Source: Methanosarcina barkeri MS (lineage in GTDB: Archaea; Halobacteriota; Methanosarcinia; Methanosarcinales; Methanosarcinaceae). From it: a stretch of 64,000 bases of DNA. The translations under genes and the position numbers were made by a program. This document shows, one piece after another, positions 15,853 to 25,932 of this stretch. The notes under the pieces are model-generated. The model did no database searches. It was not told the DNA's origin and saw only the letters and a program-made list of their open reading frames with translations. Where the stretch lies: positions 1,599,168 through 1,663,167 of the forward strand of contig NZ_CP009528.1 of the NCBI RefSeq assembly GCF_000970025.1, read 5' to 3'. Each line of letters opens with the position of its first letter. Positions within the stretch are counted from its first letter, which is position 1.

Positions 15853-16974
15853 TCAAAATAATACTTTACTAAGGATTTCATCCATTACTCTAAAATGTAA
15901 ACTTTCCCTAAATTCGTTAGAAGAACCGAAATCAATAGACTCTTTATTTTTTTCTTTATCAACATCGGTAATTTTGTCAATAAAATCCTTTAATTGAGAA
16001 TTTATTAACTGTGGTAGAACTTCAGAAAAGATGTTGATATTGCCCAAAGCAATTGCTCCAAATTGTTTAATATCAATTTCTTCATGAATTCTGTTTATTA
16101 TTGTGTTAAAAGTTTCTTCACCGTCAAAGAAGTGCTTGTATGCCTCCATCAGTTCTTCCTTTTTCTTTGCATCCACCTCTACTGCGGCTTCAATGATACT
16201 AAATTTTTTGTTTGAGTCGGGGTATGTAAGGTTAAATGATATCGGTGTTTTTGATTTTCTGATAATTTTTGAAATTACATTTACTACGTTATCATTTTCT
16301 GTTAAAAACTTAAAAGAATCCAAAATTTGAAGTTTAGGATCAGTTTTTTTAGAAATCCAGTTTCTAAGACAATTTCTATCTAATGATTTTTCAGGTAGAC
16401 TATTGTAGAATTTCTCAAAATTTGTTTCTTCGTTGATTATGAATTCAATTCTCTTTTCATTAATACTAATTTTTGAAGCTATTTTTTCTTCATGCCTTTG
16501 TAAGTAGAACTGGAAAACACCTAATAATATACCAAGTACTGTGATTACGTTATAAAAAGAACCCAACGGATGAATATCTAATAAATTTGCGAAAAACAAC
16601 AGTCCTAAAAAACATACCCAGATGATGCAAATAGGAAATAACTCATAAAGAGTGTTGAAAAAAAGTTGTTTGAATATAACGAGTAAGTTCTTAGTGTTCA
16701 TGACTTTAAGCAATAAACTGAAATAGCGTTTCATACATTTGTCTTTCTTATCTATTTGTTCTAAGTTTTCGTTTTTATTTTTGATTTTTAAAAGATCGAA
16801 TTTCCAAATAACATAATCTGTTTTTAGAACCATGAATGAGATCACAAATATAATTACATAAACAAAAGCAGGAATATTAGAAATGAAGTGATTAAAAAAA
16901 ATTCCCATAAAAATATTGGCAAATAAAAAACTAAGAATCGAAATGCTTCTTAATATTTTTATTATATCATACAT
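15853..16974 (-). CDS. Four-helix membrane protein with cytosolic C-terminus, unknown
   Basis: A 373-residue protein not matched to any family. It has two N-terminal hydrophobic helices (to about residue 55), a basic cytosolic loop, a second pair of helices around residues 115-160, then a ~210-residue soluble, mostly helical C-terminus containing a glutamate/lysine-rich region. The start used is the ATG preceded by TAGGA at about 5-nt spacing (MYDIIKILRS); an ATG 24 nt upstream lacks a ribosome site. It lies upstream of the CD-NTase gene in the same orientation but 300 bp away across a repeat, so co-transcription is uncertain. Its layout and neighbourhood suggest, without proving, a defence role. 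Confidence 0.75.
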   Translation of the reverse strand: MYDIIKILRSISILSFLFANIFMGIFFNHFISNIPAFVYVIIFVISFMVLKTDYVIWKFDLLKIKNKNENLEQIDKKDKCMKRYFSLLLKVMNTKNLLVIFKQLFFNTLYELFPICIIWVCFLGLLFFANLLDIHPLGSFYNVITVLGILLGVFQFYLQRHEEKIASKISINEKRIEFIINEETNFEKFYNSLPEKSLDRNCLRNWISKKTDPKLQILDSFKFLTENDNVVNVISKIIRKSKTPISFNLTYPDSNKKFSIIEAAVEVDAKKKEELMEAYKHFFDGEETFNTIINRIHEEIDIKQFGAIALGNINIFSEVLPQLINSQLKDFIDKITDVDKEKNKESIDFGSSNEFRESLHFRVMDEILSKVLF

Positions 16975-16998
16975 AAAAATCCTACTATGAAAAAACAT

Positions 16999-17408
16999 AA
17001 TTTTTTACAAAGTATTTATGTTGCTACCTTTTAAAACCTTCGATCTCTATATATTAGTTCTTCTCTGTATATTTATAAAAAGAAATAAAAATTGTGATAG
17101 AAGTTGCCTTTTTCTTTGGAGGGCTGTTTTCTGATTGAAGTGAAAATTTATTAATCTAGTTCAAGTTTTGGGAGCTATCAAAAGTGACCTTCTGTTATAC
17201 AAAACCAAATATATTCAATTGATTCCAAACCAATTAAAACGTATTTTTCTAATTGACAGCACACATAGAATAGAGGATTTAGATTTTTTTCACATTGTCT
17301 TATTTCTACAGAAAAAGGAAATAATATTTATAATACAAATCAATTAAAATAATTAATATAAGTGAAGCCCGATCACAGGCAATAGATTAATTAGCACAAT
17401 ATCAAGAA
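16999..17408. other. Intergenic, partial dispersed repeats and a divergent promoter region
   Basis: Fragments of the dispersed repeat are visible at about 17105-17150 (TGCCTTTTTCTTTGGAGGGC, TTTTCTGATTGAAGTGAA) and about 17225-17255. An AT-rich ATATTTATAATAC near 17326-17338 could be the TATA box of the following TPR gene. Confidence 0.5.
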
Positions 17409-19256
17409 GTGGCTGAAGGGATAAAGAGAAAAATGGCAGATTTGTTTTTATGGTTCAACGAAACTAAACAGGCTTTTGAAAGTGGAAACCCGGCATCATT
17501 ATTTGGGGTATATGCTCTTTTAATAGTTTCAATAGTGCTAACATGGAAAGATATATGGTTACCCAAATATAGACTGAAATTTTTAATATTGTCTCTTTTT
17601 GGCTTTATTACTATAGAATTATGGAGTTTTGGTTTGCTTAATGGACTAACGCTTTATTTCGTATTAGTACTACTTGGAAGCCTTACATTAGTGTTCTATT
17701 ACTCTTCTCGTAAACTTTTATGGCCATGTTCTTTAGTTGATTGTGAAGTTTCCAATTTTCTCATGGCTAATGAACCCGAAAAAGCAGAACAAATGCTGTA
17801 CTATTATAGGCGATATTTCTTGGATTCAACGGGAAAATATTCATATAATATTCAGAAAGCAGCCATTGCTGCAGCAAAAGGTAACATGAGAAGTTCAGTA
17901 GAAATTCTCTTTAAAATTGATGAAAAAACACTTAATGAGGATGAGACTCTGCGTCTTGAACTAATAAAAGTAAATTATTATTCACAGTTGGGGGACTTTG
18001 ATAGGGCAAAACAAACTGTGGAATATCTTTCTAAAATTTATGAAATTTCGGGGAAATACTTGATTCAAGTATATCTCATTCAGGCATTATCTGCAGAAGT
18101 TGAAGGAGATCTCAAGAAATCATCAGAGCTTCTTCTAAAAGCTATTAACATCTGTTCAGACGATACAGATGTATATTATCAAGTTGCACTAAATAATATG
18201 GGGAGAATTCGAAAGTTGGAAGGAAATTATACAGACTCTTTATATTATTATCAAAGAAAACTTAAGGCAGTAAAGTATTCGAGAAATAGAACATCAATCC
18301 ACATTGCATATCAAAACGTTATCGGTTCACTTACTTTGGATCATAAATTAGACGAAGCAAATAAAAAAATTCAAGAGTATCACTCTTTTATTGATTCCAA
18401 AAATCCAAATGACTTATTAGAATACTATAACTGTCTCCTAGAACACTATAGGCAAACAGATGATCGCTACAACTTGTCTAAAATATTAGAGGAATTAAGG
18501 GAAAAAATGTATCCAAATATTTCACGAAAAGAACAGCTTATGTTTGATATATCCGAGTTGAGAATAAGATGGAATAGTAAATTATTGTCTCAAGTGTTTC
18601 TAAACCAGATAGAATCCCAATATACTGAGTATTCGGATTTTTCACCAGTGGAAAAATTCAAATGTTTCATGGAAATACACCATATCCTGCAAGATTTGAG
18701 CGAAACAGGATTATTGGGTGATCATGTAAACCTGTATAATACAAATAAGGAAAATATTCGAATCATCATACCTGGGCTGGAAAACTATCTCTACACAATT
18801 CCAGAGTATTGCATTTCAGAGAAATGTGAGACTATGTGGAATATAGTAAGAGCAAAGACGTGTAACGTTGATTATGATAGAGATGAAGTCCTTAGAATGC
18901 TCAAGGACATCAAAAAGACATACTCAGAACACGGGAATTTTATTGGAGCTTTTAATATTGGATTAGATATTTGTGATGAAGCTTGTGGGCAGAAGAGATA
19001 TGAAGAAATGTGGGAGTTCACTCAGTTAGCAATAGATGAAATTCAACGACTTTACGGTCATCCGGTTGCAACTCCCGCATTTTTAAGAATTGCATACTAT
19101 GCATATATCGCTGGAAAAGTGGAAATTTCTAGAAAATATATAGGGTTGTATGAAAAAACTGGTAATCATATTTCCCACTATTCAGATTGGATTCAAAATT
19201 ATTATTATGCGGTCAAGCAAGAATTAGACAAAATTGATTATTTACAAAAGACTTGA
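17409..19256 (+). CDS. Membrane-anchored TPR-like helical repeat protein
   Basis: A 615-residue protein (GTG start; an ATG 24 nt later, MADLFLWF, is the alternative). Three hydrophobic helices near residues 28-47, 55-76 and 80-98 anchor it in the membrane. The rest is a long run of amphipathic helix pairs of tetratricopeptide type, such as NNMGRIRKLEGNYTDSLYYY and FDRAKQTVEYLSKIY. No enzymatic motif is visible. Such scaffolds bind partner proteins. It is convergent with argG and marks the edge of the accessory region; codon use is AT-rich compared with argG, suggesting acquisition. Its role is unknown. Confidence 0.85.
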   Translation: MAEGIKRKMADLFLWFNETKQAFESGNPASLFGVYALLIVSIVLTWKDIWLPKYRLKFLILSLFGFITIELWSFGLLNGLTLYFVLVLLGSLTLVFYYSSRKLLWPCSLVDCEVSNFLMANEPEKAEQMLYYYRRYFLDSTGKYSYNIQKAAIAAAKGNMRSSVEILFKIDEKTLNEDETLRLELIKVNYYSQLGDFDRAKQTVEYLSKIYEISGKYLIQVYLIQALSAEVEGDLKKSSELLLKAINICSDDTDVYYQVALNNMGRIRKLEGNYTDSLYYYQRKLKAVKYSRNRTSIHIAYQNVIGSLTLDHKLDEANKKIQEYHSFIDSKNPNDLLEYYNCLLEHYRQTDDRYNLSKILEELREKMYPNISRKEQLMFDISELRIRWNSKLLSQVFLNQIESQYTEYSDFSPVEKFKCFMEIHHILQDLSETGLLGDHVNLYNTNKENIRIIIPGLENYLYTIPEYCISEKCETMWNIVRAKTCNVDYDRDEVLRMLKDIKKTYSEHGNFIGAFNIGLDICDEACGQKRYEEMWEFTQLAIDEIQRLYGHPVATPAFLRIAYYAYIAGKVEISRKYIGLYEKTGNHISHYSDWIQNYYYAVKQELDKIDYLQKT

Positions 19257-19314
19257 ATATTAAATTAAAAAGTAGAAGTCCATTCCTCTAAAAGGAACAG
19301 ACAAAATCATTAAC

Positions 19315-20502
19315 TTACTGCTTATCCATTACCTTCCTATACATCCTGGCCTGGAACCCGTGATACTTCGCAAACCCTTCTGAGTCCTTCTGGTCAATGG
19401 TCTGGCTGTCAAACGAAACCAGGTCTTCAGAATAGAGGGCATTCGGTGAGCTGCGGGCAAGGATCGTGAGGGCGCCTTTGTAGAGCCTGACTTTCACTAT
19501 ACCTGTAACTCTTTCCTGGGACTTGTCGATAAAGGCGTTCAGATCGGCATAAAGCGGCTCGTCCACAAGCCCGTAATAGGCAAGTTCAGACCACTGGTCG
19601 TCCACGATCTTCTTGAACTTGAGTTCGCTGCGGGTCAGGACGAGTTTCTCAAGGTCGGCGTGGGCTGCCAGAAGAACGGTTGCAGCCGGGTGTTCGTAGT
19701 TCTCGCGGGCTTTTAAGCCGAGCACGCGGTCTTCAATCATATCAGTTCGACCAACGCCGTTTTCGCCTGCAATTTCATTCATTTTCTTCACAAGGGCGTA
19801 GCCGCTCATTTTTTCGCCGTCAAGGGAAACCGGAACACCTGCTTCAAAGCCGATGTCAACAACCCTGGGCTGTTCAGGGGCTTTTTCAGGCGAGGTTGTC
19901 CACTCGAAGATCTCTTCCGGCGGGACAAACGAAGGGTCTTCAAGCCTGCCGCCTTCGATACTGCGGCTCCAGATGTTTTCGTCAACGCTCCAGGGCTTGG
20001 ACTTTGTGACTTCCACCGGGATTCCGTGCTCTTTTGCGTAGTCGATTTCCCACTCGCGGGTCAGGTTCATCTCCCGCATCGGGGCAATAACATCCATGTC
20101 GGTCTGGCGGAAAACGGCCTCGAAACGGAGCTGGTCATTGCCTTTTCCTGTGCAGCCGTGGGCAAGGGCTACTGCTCCTTCTTTCCTGGCAGCCTCGACC
20201 ACTTTTTTCGCGATCAACGGGCGGGCAATTGAAGTTCCCATTACATAGCCTTCGTAACTTCCGTTGGCTTTGATCAGTGGGAAGACGTAATCTTTAACGA
20301 ACTCTTCCTTTGCATCGATCGTATAATGCTTGTTGCTGATCTTCTCTGCTTTTGCGTCTGCCCGCTTGATTTCCTCTTCAGGCTGGCCTACATCGACTGA
20401 AATCGTAACTACTTCGTCGTATCCGTACTTTTCCTTAAGGATAGGGATGCACACCGAGGTGTCAAGCCCTCCTGAATATGCAAGTGCAACTTTCTTTGCC
20501 AT
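19315..20502 (-). CDS. argG: Argininosuccinate synthase
   Basis: A 395-residue enzyme that condenses citrulline and aspartate with ATP to give argininosuccinate, the penultimate step of arginine synthesis. The N-type ATP pyrophosphatase loop [10 protein letters not shown] is at the very start, and the citrulline/aspartate-binding [14 protein letters not shown] and GRTDMIEDR segments are present. Length is normal and the start has AAAGGGG upstream. It lies next to carAB, which supplies carbamoyl phosphate for citrulline, so the three genes serve one pathway. Its 3' end is duplicated in decayed form 5.7 kb downstream. Confidence 0.98.
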   Translation of the reverse strand: MAKKVALAYSGGLDTSVCIPILKEKYGYDEVVTISVDVGQPEEEIKRADAKAEKISNKHYTIDAKEEFVKDYVFPLIKANGSYEGYVMGTSIARPLIAKKVVEAARKEGAVALAHGCTGKGNDQLRFEAVFRQTDMDVIAPMREMNLTREWEIDYAKEHGIPVEVTKSKPWSVDENIWSRSIEGGRLEDPSFVPPEEIFEWTTSPEKAPEQPRVVDIGFEAGVPVSLDGEKMSGYALVKKMNEIAGENGVGRTDMIEDRVLGLKARENYEHPAATVLLAAHADLEKLVLTRSELKFKKIVDDQWSELAYYGLVDEPLYADLNAFIDKSQERVTGIVKVRLYKGALTILARSSPNALYSEDLVSFDSQTIDQKDSEGFAKYHGFQARMYRKVMDKQ

Positions 20503-20564
20503 GCTTTTACTACCCCTTTAACTTATAGATTAAAACAAATAAGTGTGACAGGTGATTTGAACTT

Positions 20565-20660
20565 AAGATTGATGAATACTTAAACTTAAACTTGAGATTG
20601 ATGAATACTTGAACTTAAACTTGAGATTGATGAGTACTTGAACTTGAGGAGTAACTTGAA
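20565..20660. repeat. Imperfect tandem repeat upstream of argG
   Basis: Three copies of about 29-33 bp sharing ACTTGAGATTGATGAATACT, within the leader or promoter region of argG on the minus strand. The copies differ by small changes. Confidence 0.7.
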
Positions 20661-20717
20661 ACAGATGTAACGGATATAATAAGCCCGAATTAGATTAATA
20701 GTCTAAATAAATTATGT

Positions 20718-20743
20718 AAAAGATGGTAAGCAAGCCATCTTTT
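20718..20743. terminator. Hairpin with flanking T/A runs, likely carB terminator
   Basis: Arms AAAAGATGG and CCATCTTTT enclose the 8-base loop TAAGCAAG; the right arm runs on into further Ts on the plus strand. It lies between carB and argG and reads as a plausible terminator for transcripts leaving carB leftwards. Confidence 0.55.
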
Positions 20744-20803
20744 TTGGTTCAGAGAATTTAAGCAGAATTTCGGGCTGAAATTTCTATCTTTACTCGGTTT
20801 TCA

Positions 20804-20901
20804 CCAGTTGGATTTTACCAGTTGGATTTTACCAGTTGGATTTTACCAGTTGGATTTTACCAGTTGGATTTTACCAGTTGGTTTTTGCCAGTTAGACTTT
20901 G
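20804..20901. repeat. Seven 14-bp tandem repeats overlapping the carB stop codon
   Basis: CCAGTTGGATTTTA is repeated at exact 14-bp spacing from 20804, 20818, 20832, 20846, 20860 and 20874, with a last degenerate unit at 20888. The final unit contains the carB stop codon (TTA on this strand at 20892-20894), so the array grew out of the gene's 3' end. Confidence 0.95.
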
Positions 20902-23900
20902 TTTTCCTCTTCCATCTCTTTGTGGTACTCGTTGATGGATTTAATTGTAAGTTCCTCTCCCTTCTTCATAGTCTCTATGGCAGCGGCTGCGGCTATTGCG
21001 GCCTGCATTGTGGTGATGTACGGGACCTTGAAATCAACAGCAGCCCGCCTGATCCTTGAACCATCCCTGCGGGACTGTTTGCTTGTCGGGGTATTGATGA
21101 TAAGGTTAACCTCGTCCCTGCGCATCATATCTATGACATTCGGACTTCCGTCATGGACCTTTTTCACCACATCCATGAAGACCCCGTGCTGTGCAAGATA
21201 GTTTACAGTACCCTCTGTGCCCATAAGTTCAAGGCCTGCTGCCTGCAGTTTCTTTGCAACGTCCACAAGTTCGGTTTTGTCTGCATTCCTTATGGAAAGG
21301 AAAACTTTTCCTGTAAGAGGCAGCACATTATCGGCTGCAAGCTCTGCCTTATAATATGCCCTTCCGAAGTCGTAGTCAATTCCCATTACCTCGCCAGTAC
21401 TCTTCATCTCCGGGCCGAGGACAGGATCTGCACCTGGTAATTTATCGAAAGGCAAGAGGACTTCCTTAATCGAAACATGTTTGGGTTTTGGCTCGTCCAT
21501 GTAGCCCAGGCTCTTTAAGCTGTGTCCTACAATTACCTTAGCTGCAATCTTTGCAAGCGGGATTCCAACGGCTTTTGAAACAAAAGGAATTGTCCTGCTT
21601 GAACGGGGGTTTGCTTCAAGCACATAGACCTTCCCGCCTTTCTCTGCCATCTGTATGTTAATCAGCCCTTTGACCCTGAGAGCAAGAGCTATCTTGCGGG
21701 TATAGTCCCTTACCTGGTCAAGAACCTCAGGCGAGAGACTCTGTGGTGGAATTACACAGGCCGAATCTCCGGAGTGAACACCTGCTTCCTCGATGTGCTC
21801 CATTATTGCGCCGATAATTACGTCTTTCTGGTCGCAGACTGCATCCACATCGATTTCAGAAGCTGCCTCAAGGAAATCATCAATCAGTATTGGGTGTTCG
21901 TGAGAGACCCTGACTGCCTCTTTCATATAGCGTTCAAGGTCCATTTCATCGTATACGATTTCCATTGCCCGCCCGCCAAGCACATAGGAAGGACGCACAA
22001 GCACAGGGAAGCCGATCCTCTTTGCAACCTCAATTGCTTCCTTCTGGGAAGTTGCATACCCGCCTTCAGGCTGTGGAACGCCAAGCTTCTGCATAAGGAT
22101 ATAGAACTTTTCCCTGTCTTCGGCAAGGTCCATGTCATCAGGGTCTGTTCCCAGGATCACGGTATTAAGGTCGGTCCTGCGCTTCAATTCCTGCTTGAGT
22201 GGAATTGCAAGGTTTACCGAGGTTTGTCCTCCGAACTGCACAAGGACTCCATCAGGCTTCTCACGCTCGATTACGTTCATCACATACTCAAGAGTAAGAG
22301 GTTCAAAAAAGAGCTTGTCTGAGGTATCAAAGTCTGTAGATACGGTTTCGGGGTTGTTATTGATAATATGAGTTTCTATGCCTTCTTCCCGAAGCGCAGT
22401 GACTGCATGCACAGTACAGTAATCGAACTCAATTCCCTGTCCGATCCTTATCGGGCCTGCACCAAGAATAAGAATCTTCTTCTTATCTGTGGTGGCATTT
22501 GTCTCGCAGGAGTCCTCGTAAGTAGAATAATAATAAGGAGTAGCTGCCTCAAACTCGGCTGCACAGGTATCTACCATCTTGAAGGTAGCCAGAATTCCGG
22601 CTTTATGTCTGAGGTCACTTATTTCCTGCCTGGTACTTCCAGTCAGTTCGGCAAGGCGAGTATCAGGGAAGCCCATCTTTTTTGCTTCAAGCAGGAGTTC
22701 AGGAGTGAGTTCTTCTGCCCTGATGCGCTTTTCCATATCCACGATACTTTTTATCTTTGAGATAAAGAATGGGTTGATACTCGAAAGCTCGAAAATTTCT
22801 TTTACCGACATACCCTTCTCAAGTGCATCGAAGATAACAAAAAGACGTTCGCTTGTAGGGGTCTTGAGGAGAGTTTTAGTTTCAGGCTCGTCCCAGTGCT
22901 TATTTCCTAACTGGTTGTCGATATCCAGGGACTTAAAAGCCTTCAGCAGGGATTCTTCAACAGTCCTGCCAATTGCCATGACTTCTCCCGTACTTTTCAT
23001 GGCTGTAGTCAGGGTCTTGTCTGCAGTTGTGAACTTGTCAAAAGGCCACCTGGGAATTTTGGTAATTACGTAGTCCAGAGCAGGTTCAAAAGAAGCAGGA
23101 GTGCTCTTAGTAACATTGTTTATGATCTCATCAAGCTTCATTCCAATTGCAATTTTTGCAGTTACGCGGGCAATTGGATAGCCTGTAGCTTTTGATGCAA
23201 GGGCTGATGACCTTGAAACCCTTGGATTTACCTCAACAACGCGGTAATCGCCTTCTTTTAAGGCGTACTGGATATTGCACCCTCCCTCGATCTTGAGAGC
23301 TCGGATAATCTTGATTGAGGCACTCCTGAGCATCTGATGCTCAGCATCGCTTAAAGTCTGGGAAGGAGCAACAACTGCCGATTCTCCGGTATGCACTCCC
23401 ATGGGGTCAATATTTTCCATGTTACAGATCACGATGCAGGTATCATTTGCATCTCTCATTACCTCATACTCGATCTCTGCCCAGCCAAGCACACTTTCTT
23501 CAATGAGCACCTGGTTGATGCGGCTGCGCCTGAGCCCACGTTCCGTAATATCAAGCAACTCTTCTTTTGTGCGTGCAATTCCGCCCCCTGCTCCTCCAAG
23601 AGTGTATGCCGGACGGACAATGAGAGGAAGGCCAAGTTCATCAACAACACTTTCGGCTTCTTTTAAAGAATTAACTGCCCGGCTTAAAGGAACCTTTTCT
23701 CCTATCTTGATCATTGTCTCTTTGAAGAGTTCCCTGTCTTCGGTATTTTTAATGGCTTCAACAGGGGTTCCCAGAATCTTAACCCCGTATTTTTCAAAAA
23801 CACCCTTTTCTGCAAGTTCACTGGTAATATTAAGGCCAGTCTGACCTCCAATACCTGCAATAATCCCGTCCGGACGTTCTTTTTCAATAATTTTTGATAC

Positions 23901-24119
23901 TATCTTGGCGTCAAGGGGCTCAATATAGACCGAATCAGCCATTTCAGGATCGGTCATTATGGTTGCAGGGTTTGAGTTTACAAGGACAACCTTTATCCCT
24001 TCTTCTTTTAAGGACCTGCAAGCCTGGCTGCCTGAAAAGTCGAATTCCGCAGCCTGTCCTATAGTAATTGGCCCTGAGCCGATAAGCAAAACCTTCTTTA
24101 TGTCCTCGCGTTTTGGCAT
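20892..24119 (-). CDS. carB: Carbamoyl-phosphate synthase large subunit
   Basis: 1075 residues with the two homologous ATP-grasp halves typical of CarB: GSGPITIGQAAEFDFSGSQA near the start and GAGPIRIGQGIEFDYCTVHA in the middle. The first makes carboxyphosphate and the second phosphorylates carbamate. An MGS-like allosteric domain closes the protein (VNLIINTPTSKQSRRDG). It works with CarA, whose stop codon overlaps this start (TAATG), and supplies carbamoyl phosphate for arginine and pyrimidines. Length is standard. The stop codon lies inside a tandem array. Confidence 0.98.
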   Translation of the reverse strand: MPKREDIKKVLLIGSGPITIGQAAEFDFSGSQACRSLKEEGIKVVLVNSNPATIMTDPEMADSVYIEPLDAKIVSKIIEKERPDGIIAGIGGQTGLNITSELAEKGVFEKYGVKILGTPVEAIKNTEDRELFKETMIKIGEKVPLSRAVNSLKEAESVVDELGLPLIVRPAYTLGGAGGGIARTKEELLDITERGLRRSRINQVLIEESVLGWAEIEYEVMRDANDTCIVICNMENIDPMGVHTGESAVVAPSQTLSDAEHQMLRSASIKIIRALKIEGGCNIQYALKEGDYRVVEVNPRVSRSSALASKATGYPIARVTAKIAIGMKLDEIINNVTKSTPASFEPALDYVITKIPRWPFDKFTTADKTLTTAMKSTGEVMAIGRTVEESLLKAFKSLDIDNQLGNKHWDEPETKTLLKTPTSERLFVIFDALEKGMSVKEIFELSSINPFFISKIKSIVDMEKRIRAEELTPELLLEAKKMGFPDTRLAELTGSTRQEISDLRHKAGILATFKMVDTCAAEFEAATPYYYSTYEDSCETNATTDKKKILILGAGPIRIGQGIEFDYCTVHAVTALREEGIETHIINNNPETVSTDFDTSDKLFFEPLTLEYVMNVIEREKPDGVLVQFGGQTSVNLAIPLKQELKRRTDLNTVILGTDPDDMDLAEDREKFYILMQKLGVPQPEGGYATSQKEAIEVAKRIGFPVLVRPSYVLGGRAMEIVYDEMDLERYMKEAVRVSHEHPILIDDFLEAASEIDVDAVCDQKDVIIGAIMEHIEEAGVHSGDSACVIPPQSLSPEVLDQVRDYTRKIALALRVKGLINIQMAEKGGKVYVLEANPRSSRTIPFVSKAVGIPLAKIAAKVIVGHSLKSLGYMDEPKPKHVSIKEVLLPFDKLPGADPVLGPEMKSTGEVMGIDYDFGRAYYKAELAADNVLPLTGKVFLSIRNADKTELVDVAKKLQAAGLELMGTEGTVNYLAQHGVFMDVVKKVHDGSPNVIDMMRRDEVNLIINTPTSKQSRRDGSRIRRAAVDFKVPYITTMQAAIAAAAAIETMKKGEELTIKSINEYHKEMEEENKV

Positions 24120-25225
24120 TAAATCTCACCTCCGAGGACCTTTACAACCTTGCCAAAGAACGTCTCCTCGGTATCCATAGGCCCTGCCTGGGCTTCAGGA
24201 TGGAACTGTACACTGAAAATATCCAGGTCTTTGTGAGAAACCCCTTCTACGGTTTTGTCATTTGCATTCAGGTACTTTACATAAAGCCCCGTGCCGTCAA
24301 GGGAATCAGCATCAACGGCATACCCATGGTTCTGGGAGGTTATGAAAATCTTGTTTTCAATCAGGTCCTTTACTGGCTGGTTTCCTCCTCTGTGCCCGAA
24401 TTTTAACTTGTAGGTTTTTGCTCCCATAGCAAGGGAAATAATCTGGTGCCCGAAACAAATCCCGCAAACCGGAATTGTGCCTGCAAAAGCCTTTACGGCA
24501 TTGATCGCATCCGTTGCTTTTTCCGGGTCTCCTGGTCCATTTGAGATAAAAAGGAGGTCAGGTTCGTAATTTGCAATTTCCGAGGGTTTTATAGTTGCAG
24601 GAACCAGAGTAAGGTCAATTCCCCGCTTATGAAGGTTGTTTATGATATTGCGCTTAATCCCGAGGTCGACTATAACCGCATGTTTGCGTTTACTGCTGCC
24701 TTTCCAGGCGCCTTCTGCTCCGGGAATGAAATATGGCTCTTTACAGGTTACAAGGGAGATAAGTTCCTCATCCGTGAGCTGGGGAGAGTTTCTTGCTATA
24801 TCAACAGCCTCTTCTCCGTCATCGCTGCCTGCGATAAGGGCTGCCCTCATGGTTCCGTGTTCCCTTGCCCTGATGGTGAGCATCCGAGTATCCACGCCTT
24901 CAATTCCTGGCTTCCCTTCATCCTCTAAAAATTTATGAATTGAACGGGATGATTTATAATGATAGGGCTTTTTGCAGGCCTCTCTTACAACAAGCCCTTC
25001 CGCATGCATGTTATCGGACTGGGCGCGCTCCCCGCTGACACCGTAGTTTCCGATAAGGGGATAAGTGAACATTAAAATCTGACCCTTGTAAGAAGGATCT
25101 GTTAGGGCCTCCTCATATCCCGTGAATTGAGTGGTAAAAACAAGTTCGCCGCAAGCTGTGCCTTCGGCACCAAAACCGGTGCCCTTAATAACTGTTCCGT
25201 CTTCTAAGCCTAGTACTGCTTTCAT
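24119..25225 (-). CDS. carA: Carbamoyl-phosphate synthase small subunit (glutaminase)
   Basis: A class I glutamine amidotransferase subunit of about 368 residues that supplies ammonia to CarB. The nucleophile elbow is PVCGICFGHQ and the downstream catalytic pair lies in SVQFHPEAQAG. The N-terminal domain is the usual KAVLGLEDGTVIKGTGFGAE. I prefer the start at 25225 (or 25228) over the ATG at 25258 because family members begin at MKAVLGLEDG and AGGT lies just before it. First gene of the carAB unit. Confidence 0.97.
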   Translation of the reverse strand: MKAVLGLEDGTVIKGTGFGAEGTACGELVFTTQFTGYEEALTDPSYKGQILMFTYPLIGNYGVSGERAQSDNMHAEGLVVREACKKPYHYKSSRSIHKFLEDEGKPGIEGVDTRMLTIRAREHGTMRAALIAGSDDGEEAVDIARNSPQLTDEELISLVTCKEPYFIPGAEGAWKGSSKRKHAVIVDLGIKRNIINNLHKRGIDLTLVPATIKPSEIANYEPDLLFISNGPGDPEKATDAINAVKAFAGTIPVCGICFGHQIISLAMGAKTYKLKFGHRGGNQPVKDLIENKIFITSQNHGYAVDADSLDGTGLYVKYLNANDKTVEGVSHKDLDIFSVQFHPEAQAGPMDTEETFFGKVVKVLGGEI

Positions 25226-25258
25226 CATCTGAACCTGCGAGTAAATATCATAAGACAT

Positions 25259-25932
25259 GTATAAGTGTTACGATGAATTTCCCAATTCCAGGAAGTCCTA
25301 TATTTTTCAGTTTTTAAATATATAAATCTTTCAATTATATTTTTTCATCCGGGAGCCCTTTCTTCAAGTTCCAAAATAAAACTTATCTCCTGGAATGTTG
25401 ACATTAAAAATAATACTTTTTTAATTAATTAGTTAATTCATTAATTAATTAATTAATTAAAAAATGCAGGAAATCTGGAAGATCGTATTAAAAATATATG
25501 GAAAGTCGTTAACTTACTGGAGTGGTGGATTTGTATTACAACAAAATCGTAACCTGAAGCTCCAATATGTTAAAGTAAAGCCAAATTTCATACTTTTAGA
25601 TCCTGAAACCATATGTTACTTGTGCCAATTTTCTGAGAGAAATTTATTTTTTATATATTAAATTTTCGCAAAAATTGTATATATAATTGGGCAAGAAATA
25701 ACAGCTAGGAAAATAAGTTGTTTAAGCTGCAAAAAATCGAGTGTTCTCTTAAGTTTATATTTCCAGTTACCTGATTTTTAGCTGTCCGAATCAATAGTAA
25801 AGAGAACTAACCAACTCGAGTAAACTTAGTTTTTATTAAATGGGTTTTGTGGCAATTTTTTAACAACGTTTTACCTTTGCAACGACTGTAAATAATTTTT
25901 GAAACCACTTAGGTCAAAACCTGGGTATCATT
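25259..25932. other. Intergenic between carA and otaA
   Basis: Holds the carA promoter on the minus strand (TATA-like TTTATATATTT near 25315-25325) and a TTAATTAA-rich tract at about 25418-25460. A possible 65-codon frame at 25464 looks unconstrained. Nothing else is recognised. Confidence 0.5.

Noticed and set aside
20718-20743. Hairpin between carB and argG as an arginine-responsive riboswitch
   Set aside because: It is a simple stem-loop with T/A flanks and lacks any recognisable aptamer; a terminator is the simpler reading.
20808-21059. Plus-strand frame coding repeated SWILPVGF units
   Set aside because: It only translates the 14-bp tandem repeat and the antisense of carB.
25464-25661. 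65-codon frame between carA and otaA
   Set aside because: No ribosome site, AT-driven composition and no protein-like features; probably chance.
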